A stretch of DNA of 64,000 nt, taken from NCBI RefSeq assembly GCF_902859725.1, contig NZ_CADIJP010000001.1, positions 248,001 through 312,000 on the forward strand. The letters are read 5' to 3'. The stretch's first letter is position 1; the number at the start of each line of letters is the position of its first letter. Made by a program: the position numbers and the translations under genes. This DNA is from Achromobacter mucicolens (GTDB lineage Bacteria > Pseudomonadota > Gammaproteobacteria > Burkholderiales > Burkholderiaceae_B). The notes under the pieces are model-generated. The model was given only the letters and a program-made list of their open reading frames with translations, was not told where the DNA came from and searched no databases. Of the stretch, positions 42,634-51,207 are shown one piece after another.

Positions 42634-43861
42634 AGCCCTGGCCCGCGAGGCGCAGTCCTTTTCCAGCAGTCAGACGGGTTCAACGCCCGTCCAGCCCGGG
42701 GCCCCGGCCGAGCAGCCGGTGCGCTTTCATGCCCAGGGCGCCAAGCCGCTGACCGAAACGCTGACCGGCGACGAAACCGAAGTGGCGCGCGTCATGCAGA
42801 TCTGCAACGCCTGCCGTTACTGCGAAGGCTTCTGCGCGGTGTTTCCCGCCATGACCCGCCGCCTGGAATTCGGCAAGGCGGACCTGAACTACCTGGCCAA
42901 CCTGTGCCACAACTGCGGCGCCTGTCTGCACGCGTGCCAGTACGCGCCGCCGCACGAATTCGCCGTCAACGTGCCGCAGGCCATGGCCAAGGTGCGGATG
43001 CAGACGTACACCGATTACGCGTGGCCCGCCGCGCTGGGCACGCTGTACAAGCGCAATGGCCTGGCGCTGTCGTTGGCCACGGCGGCAGGCCTGGCGCTGT
43101 TCCTGGTGCTGGCGGTGGTGATGACGGGCGGCCTTTTCCATGAACCGATGGCCGGCAACTTCTACGCCGTCTTCCCGCACAACACGCTGGCGCTGATGTT
43201 CGGCGTGGTGTTCGGCTTTTCGATGCTGGCGCTGGCGGTGGGGGTGACCCGCTTCTGGCGCAACGTCAGCCCGGGGGCGGCCTCCGGTGCGGCGGTGGCC
43301 GAGGCGGCGCACGACGCGCTGCGGCTGCGTTATCTGGACGGCGGCCACGGCAAGGGCTGCAACAACGCCGACGATGCCTTCACGCTGTGGCGCCGGCGGT
43401 TCCACCATTTCACGTTCTACGGTTTCATGCTGTGCTTTGCGGCTACCTGTGTCGCCACGCTGTACCACTATCTGCTGGGCCAGCAGGCGCCGTATCCGAT
43501 CCTGAGCGCGCCCGTGCTGCTGGGCACCGCGGGCGGCATTGGCCTTCTGATCGGGCCGGCCGGGTTGCTGTGGCTGAACGTCAAGCGTCATCCGCTGCAG
43601 GGCGACGCGGCGCAAAAGCCGATGGACCGTGGCTTCATCGTGCTGCTGTTCCTGACCAGCGCGACGGGCCTGGCGCTCTTGGCCGGCCGCGACGGCAGCG
43701 CAATGGCGCTGCTGCTGGCGATCCACCTGGGCGTCGTGATGGCGCTGTTCCTGACCTTGCCCTACGGCAAGTTCGCGCATGGCATCTACCGCTCGGCGGC
43801 CCTCTTGAAGTGGTCCATCGAGAGACGCCAGCCGAACAAGCTGCAGCTCGGTTCGGACTGA
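42620..43861 (+). CDS. tcuB: TcuB: membrane iron-sulfur/heme electron-transfer protein for tricarballylate oxidation
   Basis: ATG 42620 is chosen over 42605 because GGGAG lies 6-10 nt upstream; this gives 413 residues. Two [4Fe-4S] motifs are present: C62, C65, C68, C72 ([11 protein letters not shown]) and C96, C99, C102, C106 ([11 protein letters not shown]). At least six membrane spans follow, with histidines suited to heme binding ([15 protein letters not shown]). It reoxidises TcuA and passes electrons to quinone. It overlaps tcuA, so expression is coupled. Confidence 0.92.
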   Translation: MKQLEALAREAQSFSSSQTGSTPVQPGAPAEQPVRFHAQGAKPLTETLTGDETEVARVMQICNACRYCEGFCAVFPAMTRRLEFGKADLNYLANLCHNCGACLHACQYAPPHEFAVNVPQAMAKVRMQTYTDYAWPAALGTLYKRNGLALSLATAAGLALFLVLAVVMTGGLFHEPMAGNFYAVFPHNTLALMFGVVFGFSMLALAVGVTRFWRNVSPGAASGAAVAEAAHDALRLRYLDGGHGKGCNNADDAFTLWRRRFHHFTFYGFMLCFAATCVATLYHYLLGQQAPYPILSAPVLLGTAGGIGLLIGPAGLLWLNVKRHPLQGDAAQKPMDRGFIVLLFLTSATGLALLAGRDGSAMALLLAIHLGVVMALFLTLPYGKFAHGIYRSAALLKWSIERRQPNKLQLGSD

Positions 43862-43935
43862 CCGGACCGGCCTTATCGCCGGCCTGACGGCGCCCGCACG
43901 AGGCGCCGCAGCCGGCCACAACCCTGGAGACATCA

Positions 43936-44913
43936 ATGTTCCGCACTCGTTTGCTGGCGCGCTGCGCGCTGGCCGCCTGTCTGACGCCCGCCCTGCCTGC
44001 GGCGATGGCGCAAACCTATCCCGCCAAGCCGATCACGCTGGTCGTGCCCCATTCGGCCGGCGGCACGTCCGACATTCTGGCGCGCACCGTCGCCGCCGAA
44101 GCCGCCAAGACGCTGGGCCAGACCATCGTGATCGACAACAAGGGCGGCGCCAACGGCACCATCGCCGCCAAGCAGGTGGCCTCGTCCGCGCCGGACGGCT
44201 ACACGCTGCTGCTGGCCACCGCCAGCACGCACGGCATCAACCCGTCGCTCTATTCGCGCATTTCCTATGACGCGGTCAAGGACTTCACGCCCGTCACGCT
44301 GCTGGCCACCGTGCCCAACGTGCTGGTCGTCGGTCCCAACGTCAAGGCCGGCAACGTGCAGGAACTCATCGCCTTCATCCGTTCGCAAGGCGACAAGACC
44401 AACATGGGCTCGGCAGGCGCCGGCACGCCGGGACACCTGGCGGGCGAGATGTTCAAGAGCGAAGCCAAGTTGCAGTTCACGCACGTGCCCTACAAGGGCG
44501 GCAGTCCCGCCATCACCGATCTCATCGGCGGCCAGATCGATTTCATGTTCACCACCATTCCGGGCGTGCTGCCGCACGTGAAGGCGGGCTCGCTGCGCGC
44601 CCTGGCCGTGACCTCGCCCGAGCGCTCGTCCGCGATGCCCGACGTGCCGACGATGGCCGAGTCCGGCCTGCCCGGCTTCCAGGCGGTGTCCTGGCACGGC
44701 ATCGTCGCGCCGGCCGGCACGCCGGACGCGGTGGTGGCGCGGCTGAACCAGGCGCTGACCGGCGCGCTGGCGGCGCCCGAGGTCAAGCAGCGGTTGATGG
44801 AGGAGGGCGCGCGCGCCTCCGGCGTGAACACGGCTGAATTCGGCAAGTTCATCCAGACCGAGATGGCGGCCTGGGCCAAGGCGGTCAAGGATTCGGGCGC
44901 CACGGCCAACTGA
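43936..44913 (+). CDS. Bug/TctC-family receptor, presumed tricarballylate or related acid binder
   Basis: A 325-residue secreted protein: signal peptide (ALPAAMA), then QTYPAKPITLVVPHSAGGTSD. It lies 74 bp after tcuB and before a terminator, in the slot that the MFS transporter tcuC holds in enterobacteria. A tripartite-type receptor therefore seems to replace TcuC here, though its TctA/TctB membrane partner must be encoded elsewhere. CTGGAGACA precedes the ATG. Confidence 0.9.
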   Translation: MFRTRLLARCALAACLTPALPAAMAQTYPAKPITLVVPHSAGGTSDILARTVAAEAAKTLGQTIVIDNKGGANGTIAAKQVASSAPDGYTLLLATASTHGINPSLYSRISYDAVKDFTPVTLLATVPNVLVVGPNVKAGNVQELIAFIRSQGDKTNMGSAGAGTPGHLAGEMFKSEAKLQFTHVPYKGGSPAITDLIGGQIDFMFTTIPGVLPHVKAGSLRALAVTSPERSSAMPDVPTMAESGLPGFQAVSWHGIVAPAGTPDAVVARLNQALTGALAAPEVKQRLMEEGARASGVNTAEFGKFIQTEMAAWAKAVKDSGATAN

Positions 44914-44921
44914 AGGGCAGG

Positions 44922-44946
44922 GGCGGTCCCCGCGGGCCGCCTTTTT
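44922..44946 (+). terminator. Intrinsic terminator of the tcu operon
   Basis: GGCGG...CCGCC outer stem (44922-44926 with 44937-44941), inner CCC/GGG with one bulged T, followed by TTTTT (44942-44946). It begins 8 bp after the Bug stop. Confidence 0.85.
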
Positions 44947-44999
44947 CTGGACGACGAGCATGCCGATCGGCACGCGGGCGCCATGCTAGGATGCCCCGC

Positions 45000-45581
45000 A
45001 TGCTGATCGCCGCCCTGCTCACCTCGCTGGCCCTCACCCCGGGCCATGCCGTTGAATACGACCTCGCGTGCTTCTTTGCGGACAGGCAGGCGCAAGGCTC
45101 GCTGGAACACGTCGAGCACTGCGCCCGCGCCACGAAGGACAGCGTCGAGTTCCGGCCCGCCGTGCTGGCGCGCATGGATTTTGGCGACGATGGCCTGTCG
45201 CCCGCGACGGCCAACGGCTCGTGGCACTGGGTGCGGCCCGACGGACGCGCCGTGGCCGTGCTCACGTTCGACAACAGCGCCGACGACTTCGAGGAAGGCC
45301 TCACGCGCGGACCGTGGGCCGGCGGCATGGCCTACTACGACAAGCAGCTCAACCGCGTGCTGGCCACGCCCTACGATTGGGTCGACCGCTTCGAAGGCGG
45401 CCTGGCCGCGGTATGCAAGGGCTGCCGCATCGAGCGCACGCGCGACGGCGAACACAGTTTCGTGACGGGCGGAGTATGGGGCGCCATCGACCGCCAGGGG
45501 CGGCTGGCGCTGCCCATGCGGCCGGACGCGATCGCGTTGCGGGCGCAGATGCAGGCGGCGCGCAAGGCGCCGGAACGCTGA
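45000..45581 (+). CDS. Secreted WG-repeat-like protein of unknown function
   Basis: ATG 45000 is preferred over 44991 because AGGA lies 8 nt upstream; this gives 193 residues. A signal peptide (LTSLALTPGHA) precedes the mature protein. The segments GSWHWVRPDGRAVAVLTF and GGVWGAIDRQGRLALPM resemble WG beta-repeats, in which a Trp-Gly step precedes a turn (DRQG) and a hydrophobic strand. Two to three such repeats fit the length. Function unknown; it is convergent with the MocR gene across 14 bp. Confidence 0.72.
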   Translation: MLIAALLTSLALTPGHAVEYDLACFFADRQAQGSLEHVEHCARATKDSVEFRPAVLARMDFGDDGLSPATANGSWHWVRPDGRAVAVLTFDNSADDFEEGLTRGPWAGGMAYYDKQLNRVLATPYDWVDRFEGGLAAVCKGCRIERTRDGEHSFVTGGVWGAIDRQGRLALPMRPDAIALRAQMQAARKAPER

Positions 45582-45595
45582 AAGAACGGCCGCCG

Positions 45596-47005
45596 TCAGC
45601 CGGCCAGCAGCTTGCCCAATGTCGCCATCCCTTGTTCCATGCCGTCGTTCCACGGATGGCCGTGGTTCAGGCGCAGGAAGTTGCCAAACCCGCCCGTCGC
45701 GGAAAACAGCGGCCCCGGCGCAATGCTGATGCCCTGGTCCAGCGCGGCGCGGTGCACCTTCAGCGTGTCGATGTGCGCGGGCAATTCCACCCAGACGAAG
45801 TAGCCGCCGGCCGGCCGCGTGGCGCGCGTGCCCTTCGGGAAGTAGCGCGCCACCGCTTGCAGCAGTTCGCCCTGTTGCAGCGCCAGCGCCTGCCGGAACT
45901 GCCGCAGGTGGCGATCGAACCCGCCTTTTTCCAGATAGGCCGCAATGGCCGCCTGCGTGGGGGCAGGGGTGGCAAGGCTGGTGGTCAGCTTGTTGCGCAT
46001 GATCTGGCGCGTGTAACGCCCGCCCGCCACCCAGCCGACGCGATACCCCGGCGCCAGGGTCTTCGAAAACGACGCGCAGTGCATGACGATGCCTTCGGTG
46101 TCGAATGCCTTCGCGGGCCGTGGGCGGGACTCGCCGAAATAGAGTTCGCCGTACACATCGTCTTCGATCAGCGCCACGTCATGGCGCGTCAACAGCTTGA
46201 CCAGCGCTTCCTTTTTCTCGTCGGGCATCAGGCTGCCCAGCGGATTCTGGAACGTCGTCATCAGCCAGCAGGCGCGCGGGCGGTGCTGCAGAATGGCGTC
46301 CTCCAGGGCGTCCAGATCGATGCCCACGCGCGGATGCGTCGCCACCTCGATGGCATGCAGGCCGTTGCGTTCCAGCGATTGCAGCGCGGCATAGAAAGTG
46401 GGGGACTCCACGATCACGGCATCGCCGGGGCGGGTCACCGCCGCCAGGCTCAGGTTCAGCGCGTCCAGCGCGCCGTTCGTGACGATGATCTCGTCCACGG
46501 GCACGGTCAGGCCATCGGCCAGGTAGCGCAGCGCGATGGCGCGCCGCAGCGCCGCGTCGCCGGGGCTCAAGTCATCGATGGACGCCCACGGATCCAGCTT
46601 CTGCACCGTCGCCGCCATGAAGCGTGCCAGCCGGCTGTACGGCAGCAAGGACGGACTGGGAAACGCCGAGCCAAACGGCAGCATGTCGCGGCGCAGCGTG
46701 GCGTTCAGCACGCGCAGCACGTTGTCGCTGACGTCCACCGGATGGCGGCCCGCGGTGGCGCTGGACACGCTGTCCAGCTCGGGCAACGCGGCGCGCGGCG
46801 CGCGCTGCACGTAATAGCCCGACCGGTCACGCGCGCGGATGAGGCCGCGTGCTTCCAGCAGGTAGTACGCCTTGAACACGGTGGACGGACTGACGCCGCG
46901 GCTGGCGCTGGTCTGCCGCACCGAAGGCAGGCGGTCGCCCACCTGCAGCAGGCCGGACAGGATCGAGGCGGTGATTTCTTCGGTCAGGCGTTCATAGCGC
47001 TTCAT
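45596..47005 (-). CDS. MocR-type regulator (GntR HTH fused to PLP aminotransferase domain)
   Basis: A 469-residue protein. Residues 1-70 are a GntR winged HTH (LPSVRQTSASRGVSPSTVFK). Residues about 95-469 are a fold-type I aminotransferase domain with the Schiff-base lysine K315 in SFSKTLAPGYRVG and PLP-phosphate-site segments (NGALDALNLSLAAV, TTFQNPLG). MocR proteins sense amino acids or PLP-related metabolites. It lies 27 bp downstream of the small oxidase gene on the same strand and may be read through from cioAB. Target unknown. Confidence 0.92.
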   Translation of the reverse strand: MKRYERLTEEITASILSGLLQVGDRLPSVRQTSASRGVSPSTVFKAYYLLEARGLIRARDRSGYYVQRAPRAALPELDSVSSATAGRHPVDVSDNVLRVLNATLRRDMLPFGSAFPSPSLLPYSRLARFMAATVQKLDPWASIDDLSPGDAALRRAIALRYLADGLTVPVDEIIVTNGALDALNLSLAAVTRPGDAVIVESPTFYAALQSLERNGLHAIEVATHPRVGIDLDALEDAILQHRPRACWLMTTFQNPLGSLMPDEKKEALVKLLTRHDVALIEDDVYGELYFGESRPRPAKAFDTEGIVMHCASFSKTLAPGYRVGWVAGGRYTRQIMRNKLTTSLATPAPTQAAIAAYLEKGGFDRHLRQFRQALALQQGELLQAVARYFPKGTRATRPAGGYFVWVELPAHIDTLKVHRAALDQGISIAPGPLFSATGGFGNFLRLNHGHPWNDGMEQGMATLGKLLAG

Positions 47006-47032
47006 GGCGGCATCTGGATGCGTGAGGCAGGT

Positions 47033-47170
47033 TCAGGCCGACATGCCGATCGCGCGCATGACAAGCCGCAGCGCGCCCGCCGCCGCGCCCAGCGCCGCGA
47101 CGCTGCACGCCCAGATCATCGCCAGCCACAGCAGGCGCGAGCGCCACGAGGAAGAGGGGGATGCGTTCAT
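47033..47170 (-). CDS. DUF2474 small membrane protein of the cio operon, 45 residues
   Basis: Read directly from the sequence: ATG 47170 to TGA 47033. It begins MNASPSSSWRSRLLWLAMIW and has a single transmembrane helix (WLAMIWACSVAALGAAAGAL) with a basic end. Its start shares a base with the cioB stop (TGATG), the usual position of DUF2474 genes behind cyanide-insensitive oxidase genes. By analogy with CydX it is probably a small accessory subunit, but that function is inferred. Confidence 0.85.
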   Translation of the reverse strand: MNASPSSSWRSRLLWLAMIWACSVAALGAAAGALRLVMRAIGMSA

Positions 47171-48177
47171 CAGTGAAAGGCCTCGCCAGTGCGCACCTTG
47201 CCGCGAAAGACGTAATACGACCAGGCGGTGTACATGAGAATAATCGGAATGATCGCCAGGGCGCCGACCAACGCGAAACCCTGGCTCTGCGGCGGCGCGG
47301 ACGCCGCCCAGATGGACACGCCGGGCGGAATGATGGCCGGCCAGATGCTGATGCCCAGGCCGCTGTAGCCCAGAAACACCAGCGCCAGCGACAGCACGAA
47401 CGGGCCGGCCGCCGGCGCACCTTTGACGCGGCGCATCAGTTCAAAGCCCGCGGCGGCCACCAGCAACGGCACCGGGAAGAACCAGAACATGTTGGGCAGG
47501 CTGAACCAGCGCTGCGCGATGATCGGCTGCGCCAACGGCGTCCACGCGCTCAGCACGGCGATGACCGCCAGCAGCGCCAGCGTCAGCGGCCGCGCCAGGC
47601 GGCACATGTGGCGGTGCAGGCGGCCTTCGGTCTTCATGATGAGCCAGGTGCAGCCCAGGAGCGCGTAAGCCGCCACCAGCCCAGCGCCGGTGAAGACAGA
47701 GAACGGGCTGATCCAATCCCACGGGCCGCCGCTGTACGCGCGCCCCACCACCGGAATGCCTTCGATATACGCGCCCAGGGTGACGCCCTGGAAGAACGTG
47801 GCGCACACGGAGCCCAGGACGAAGGCCTTGTCCCACAGCGGGCGGTGATGCGCGTCGGCCTTGAAGCGGAACTCGAAAGCCACGCCGCGGAAAATCAGGC
47901 CCAGCAGCATGAACACCAGCGGCAGGTGCAGCGCGCTCAGAATCACCGAGTAGGCCAGCGGAAACGCCGCCATCAGGCCCGCGCCGCCCAGCACCAGCCA
48001 GGTCTCGTTGCCGTCCCAGACGGGGGCGACGGTGTTGACCATCGCGTCGCGTTCCTCCGGGTCGGTCACCAGCGGAAAGAGGATGCCGATGCCCAGGTCA
48101 AAGCCATCCATGATGACGTACATCATCACGCCGAACAGAATGACGACGGCCCATATCAATGCAAGATCCACACCCAT
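47170..48177 (-). CDS. cioB: Cyanide-insensitive terminal oxidase subunit II
   Basis: ATG 48177 gives 335 residues, the normal CydB/CioB length. The N-terminus GVDLALIWAVVILFGVMMYVI with the MDGFDLGIG loop is diagnostic, as is DGNETWLVLGGAGLMAAFPL. About eight to nine membrane spans. It forms the quinol oxidase with subunit I, reducing oxygen to water at low oxygen or in the presence of cyanide. It starts 5 bp after cioA stops. Confidence 0.93.
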   Translation of the reverse strand: MGVDLALIWAVVILFGVMMYVIMDGFDLGIGILFPLVTDPEERDAMVNTVAPVWDGNETWLVLGGAGLMAAFPLAYSVILSALHLPLVFMLLGLIFRGVAFEFRFKADAHHRPLWDKAFVLGSVCATFFQGVTLGAYIEGIPVVGRAYSGGPWDWISPFSVFTGAGLVAAYALLGCTWLIMKTEGRLHRHMCRLARPLTLALLAVIAVLSAWTPLAQPIIAQRWFSLPNMFWFFPVPLLVAAAGFELMRRVKGAPAAGPFVLSLALVFLGYSGLGISIWPAIIPPGVSIWAASAPPQSQGFALVGALAIIPIILMYTAWSYYVFRGKVRTGEAFH

Positions 48178-48181
48178 GGCG

Positions 48182-49618
48182 TCAGGCTCCGGAATGCTTG
48201 GGTTGCGCGGGCGAGACGCCCGCGAGGGTAGAGGCCCCCGACAGCGGCCGCGAAGGCTGGCGCGGCTCGCCGGGTCCGCCGGACAACGGCGCGTGGCCAG
48301 GCGCGGGAGTGGGGCCCATGCGGATGAGGCGCAGCATGTACGAGACGCCCGCGCCAAACACGAACAGGTAGACGACCACAAACAGCGCCAGCGTCAGCGT
48401 CAGCTCGCCCAGTCCATGCGGCGTGGCGGCGTCGGCGGTGCGCATGACGCCATACACGATCCAGGGCTGGCGGCCGATCTCGGTGACATACCAGCCGGCC
48501 AGCATGGCGACGATGCCCGAAGGCCCCATCCACAAGGCGAAGCGATGCAGCCAGCGCGCTTCGTACAGGCGGCGGCGCCAGCGCGCCCATAGCGCCCACG
48601 CCGCCAGGCCGATCATCAGCAGGCCCAGGCCCGCCATGATGCGGAACGACCAGAACACCACCGTGGAATTGGGGCGGTCTTCGGGCGGATAGGACTTCAG
48701 GCCCGGAAACTGGCCGTCCCAACTGTGCGTGAGGATCAGGCTGCCCAGCCGCGGGATGTTCAGCGCATATCGCGTTTCCTCGCGCGCCATGTCGGGGATG
48801 CCGAAGAGCGTCAGCGGCACGCCCGCGCCGGGCTCGTTCTCCCAGTGACCTTCGATGGCGGCGATCTTGGCGGGTTGGTGCTTGAGCGTGTTCAAGCCAT
48901 GAAAGTCGCCCACCACGGCCTGCAGCGGCGCCACCAGCAGCAGCATGCCCATCGCCATCGCAAACATCTTCTTCACGGCCGGGCTGCGGTCCCCGCGCAG
49001 CAGATGCCAGGCACCGGACGCCCCGACCATCAGCGCGGTGGCCAGGAACGCCGCAATGCCCATGTGCGCCAGGCGGTAGGGAAATGACGGGTTGAAGATC
49101 ACGGCCAGCCAGTCGGTGGGCACCACGCGCCCGTCCAGGATCTCGTATCCGGCGGGCGTTTGCATCCAGCTGTTGGAGGCAAGAATCCAGGTCGCGGACA
49201 CCAGGGTGCCCAGCGCCACCATGATGGTCGAGAAAAAGTGCAGCCCCGGCCCCACGCGCGACCAGCCGAACAGCATCACACCCAGAAAGCCGGCTTCCAG
49301 GAAGAACGCGGTCAGCACCTCGTAGGCCAGCAGCGGCCCGGTGACGCTGCCCGCGAAGTCGGAGAAAAAGCTCCAATTGGTGCCGAACTGATAGGCCATG
49401 ACCAGGCCCGACACGACCCCCATGCCGAAATTGACGGCAAAGATCTTGGTCCAGAAGTGATAAAGATCCCGGTAGACCGTCTTGCCGGTCCGCAGCCAGA
49501 TTCCCTCGAGCACGGCCAGGTAGCTGGCCAGCCCAATGGTGATGGCGGGAAAGACGATGTGAAACGAGATGGTGAAGCCGAACTGTATTCGTGCGAGCAA
49601 TAGCGCGTCGCTGTCCAT
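48182..49618 (-). CDS. cioA: Cyanide-insensitive terminal oxidase subunit I
   Basis: ATG 49618 with AGGAA 7 nt upstream gives 478 residues. It opens DALLLARIQFGFTISFHIVF with the heme-ligand histidine H20 and contains the conserved GWYVTEIGRQPWIVYGVMRT segment. The quinol loop is short, as in the CIO branch rather than the long-loop cytochrome bd-I. It is the first gene of cioA-cioB-DUF2474 and possibly the downstream MocR gene. The tail is Pro/Ser-rich. Confidence 0.93.
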   Translation of the reverse strand: MDSDALLLARIQFGFTISFHIVFPAITIGLASYLAVLEGIWLRTGKTVYRDLYHFWTKIFAVNFGMGVVSGLVMAYQFGTNWSFFSDFAGSVTGPLLAYEVLTAFFLEAGFLGVMLFGWSRVGPGLHFFSTIMVALGTLVSATWILASNSWMQTPAGYEILDGRVVPTDWLAVIFNPSFPYRLAHMGIAAFLATALMVGASGAWHLLRGDRSPAVKKMFAMAMGMLLLVAPLQAVVGDFHGLNTLKHQPAKIAAIEGHWENEPGAGVPLTLFGIPDMAREETRYALNIPRLGSLILTHSWDGQFPGLKSYPPEDRPNSTVVFWSFRIMAGLGLLMIGLAAWALWARWRRRLYEARWLHRFALWMGPSGIVAMLAGWYVTEIGRQPWIVYGVMRTADAATPHGLGELTLTLALFVVVYLFVFGAGVSYMLRLIRMGPTPAPGHAPLSGGPGEPRQPSRPLSGASTLAGVSPAQPKHSGA

Positions 49619-49960
49619 GACGGTATTCCTGACTTTCATTGCCAGCACGGACGGATCGCCACGAGGCGGCGGGCGCTGACGGGTGTTTGAACTACCCCGC
49701 CAAGTTAGGCCTTGCGCAGCGAACAGTACAGATTCAGAGAGAGCGGAAAAAAGCGGATCAGTTGGCGCGCCGCGGCGCAGGAAGCACGCATTTTCATCGG
49801 CAAGCATGCTGTGCCTGGGTGAGAGGCAGGCAATCGTCGATACAAAAAAAGCAGCGCAGCGTCCTCGGGGGCCGCGTCTGGCTCACCGCGCCGTGCGCGA
49901 TGCCGCGGGCGGGGACATCGCGGTCAGGGATCGTTCGGCATCGCGGCGCATCAACGCGCA
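49619..49960. other. 342-bp gap between phaB and cioA without a gene
   Basis: On the minus strand this carries the 3' end of the phaB transcript and the promoter region of cioAB. A run of seven A (49844-49850) would be a U-tract for minus-strand transcription and follows a GC-rich stretch, but no clean stem is visible, so I do not call a terminator. I searched by eye for TTGAT-N4-ATCAA and found none here. No protein-coding signal. Confidence 0.5.
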
Positions 49961-50707
49961 TCAATACATATGCTGGCCGCCATTCATGGCCACGTTGCTG
50001 CCCGTCATGAAACCGGCCGCATCGCTGCAGATGAACGCGACGAGCGCGCCGATTTCATCGGGTTCGCCCAACCGCCCCACCGGGATCTGCGGCAGGATCT
50101 TTTCCTGCATGACTTCCGGCGGCACGGCTTGCACCATCCGCGTGGCCAGATAGCCGGGCGACACCGTGTTCACCGTCACGCCCTTGCGGGCCATTTCCAG
50201 CGCCAGCGACTTCGTGAACCCATGAATGCCCGCCTTGGACGCGGCGTAGTTGGTCTGCCCGAATGCGCCCTTGCTGCCGTTCACCGACGAGATGTTGACG
50301 ATGCGGCCCCAGCCCCGATCCGCCATCGGACCGCACAGCGGCTGGGTCATGTTGAACATGGAATCCAGGTTGCTGTGCATGACGTCCGCCCAATCCTGCG
50401 CGCTCATCTTGCGCAGGCTCGCGTCGCGCGTGATGCCCGCGTTGTTCACCAGGATGTCGATCTGGCGGCCGTCCTCTTCGAGCCGGCGGGCCAGCGCCTG
50501 GCAGGCGTCGAAGTCCGCCACGTCCACCTTGTACGAGGAAAACGTTCGGCCTTTCGCCGCCTCTTCCTTGATCCAGTCGCGCGTGGCGGCCTCGCTGGAA
50601 TGGTAGGTGACGATGACGTCGTGGCCGGCATCGTGCAGCGCCACGGCGATGGCGCGGCCCAGGCATCCGGTCCCGCCCGTGATGAGCGCCGTGCGCTTAG
50701 AGGTCAT
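49961..50707 (-). CDS. phaB: Acetoacetyl-CoA reductase (PHB synthesis, SDR family)
   Basis: A 248-residue SDR. The cofactor loop TGGTGCLG (10-17), NNAGITRD, the catalytic Ser in NISSVNGSKGAFGQTN and YAASKAG, and SPGYLATRMV match PhaB closely. It reduces acetoacetyl-CoA to (R)-3-hydroxybutyryl-CoA for polyhydroxybutyrate. It overlaps the phasin-like gene by 11 bp. No phaA or phaC is in the window. Confidence 0.93.
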   Translation of the reverse strand: MTSKRTALITGGTGCLGRAIAVALHDAGHDVIVTYHSSEAATRDWIKEEAAKGRTFSSYKVDVADFDACQALARRLEEDGRQIDILVNNAGITRDASLRKMSAQDWADVMHSNLDSMFNMTQPLCGPMADRGWGRIVNISSVNGSKGAFGQTNYAASKAGIHGFTKSLALEMARKGVTVNTVSPGYLATRMVQAVPPEVMQEKILPQIPVGRLGEPDEIGALVAFICSDAAGFMTGSNVAMNGGQHMY

Positions 50708-51158
50708 GGCGGCCTCCTTGCTGGTTGGCGTCCTGCATGGCGGCGCAGGCGGCCGCCATCTGCTTGGTCATCACGGACCACATCTGCGCGAGCGGTGAAT
50801 TGTCGGCAGCCGCGCCGTTGGCATGTTTGAACCATTCGCACATCGCTTCGCCCACGCCGGCGGCCAAGGTGGCCTGTTCCTGCAGCGCCGCGTGGGTGAG
50901 GGCCTGGCTGGCTTCCAGCTGGGTCTGCCAGCGCTTGCGCGCGAGTTCGCCCATGGCGGGCATGGCGTCCTGCCAGTTGGCGGTGGGGGGCAAGGGGGAG
51001 AGGCCGGCAAGGTACTGGCCGGAGCTGTCGCTGGCCAGCCGCTGGCCCATTTCGAGCCAGCGCTGCTGGCTTTCCTGCGCAAGCTGGGCCAGGCGCTGGC
51101 AAAAGGCGACGTTGGCGCCGGTCAGACCGTCGGGCAGGGAGGCATTTGCTTTCTTCAT
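50697..51158 (-). CDS. Phasin-like protein
   Basis: ATG 51158 (or 51161, adjacent) with AAGGAC upstream gives about 153 residues. It is entirely helical and amphipathic (AFCQRLAQLAQESQQRWLEM, ALTHAALQEQATLAAGVGEA), without membrane span, as in PHB-granule phasins. The assignment rests on this pattern and on its overlap with phaB. It lies 49 bp downstream of the ABC permease gene on the same strand. Confidence 0.72.
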   Translation of the reverse strand: MKKANASLPDGLTGANVAFCQRLAQLAQESQQRWLEMGQRLASDSSGQYLAGLSPLPPTANWQDAMPAMGELARKRWQTQLEASQALTHAALQEQATLAAGVGEAMCEWFKHANGAAADNSPLAQMWSVMTKQMAAACAAMQDANQQGGRHDL

Positions 51159-51207
51159 CATCCGTCCTTTTATGAAAGTGGTAAGGGGAAACGAATACAC
51201 ACGGGCC

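Noticed and set aside
49844-49850. Terminator of phaB on the minus strand
   Set aside because: The A7 run would give a U-tract, but the bases before it do not form a clean stem.
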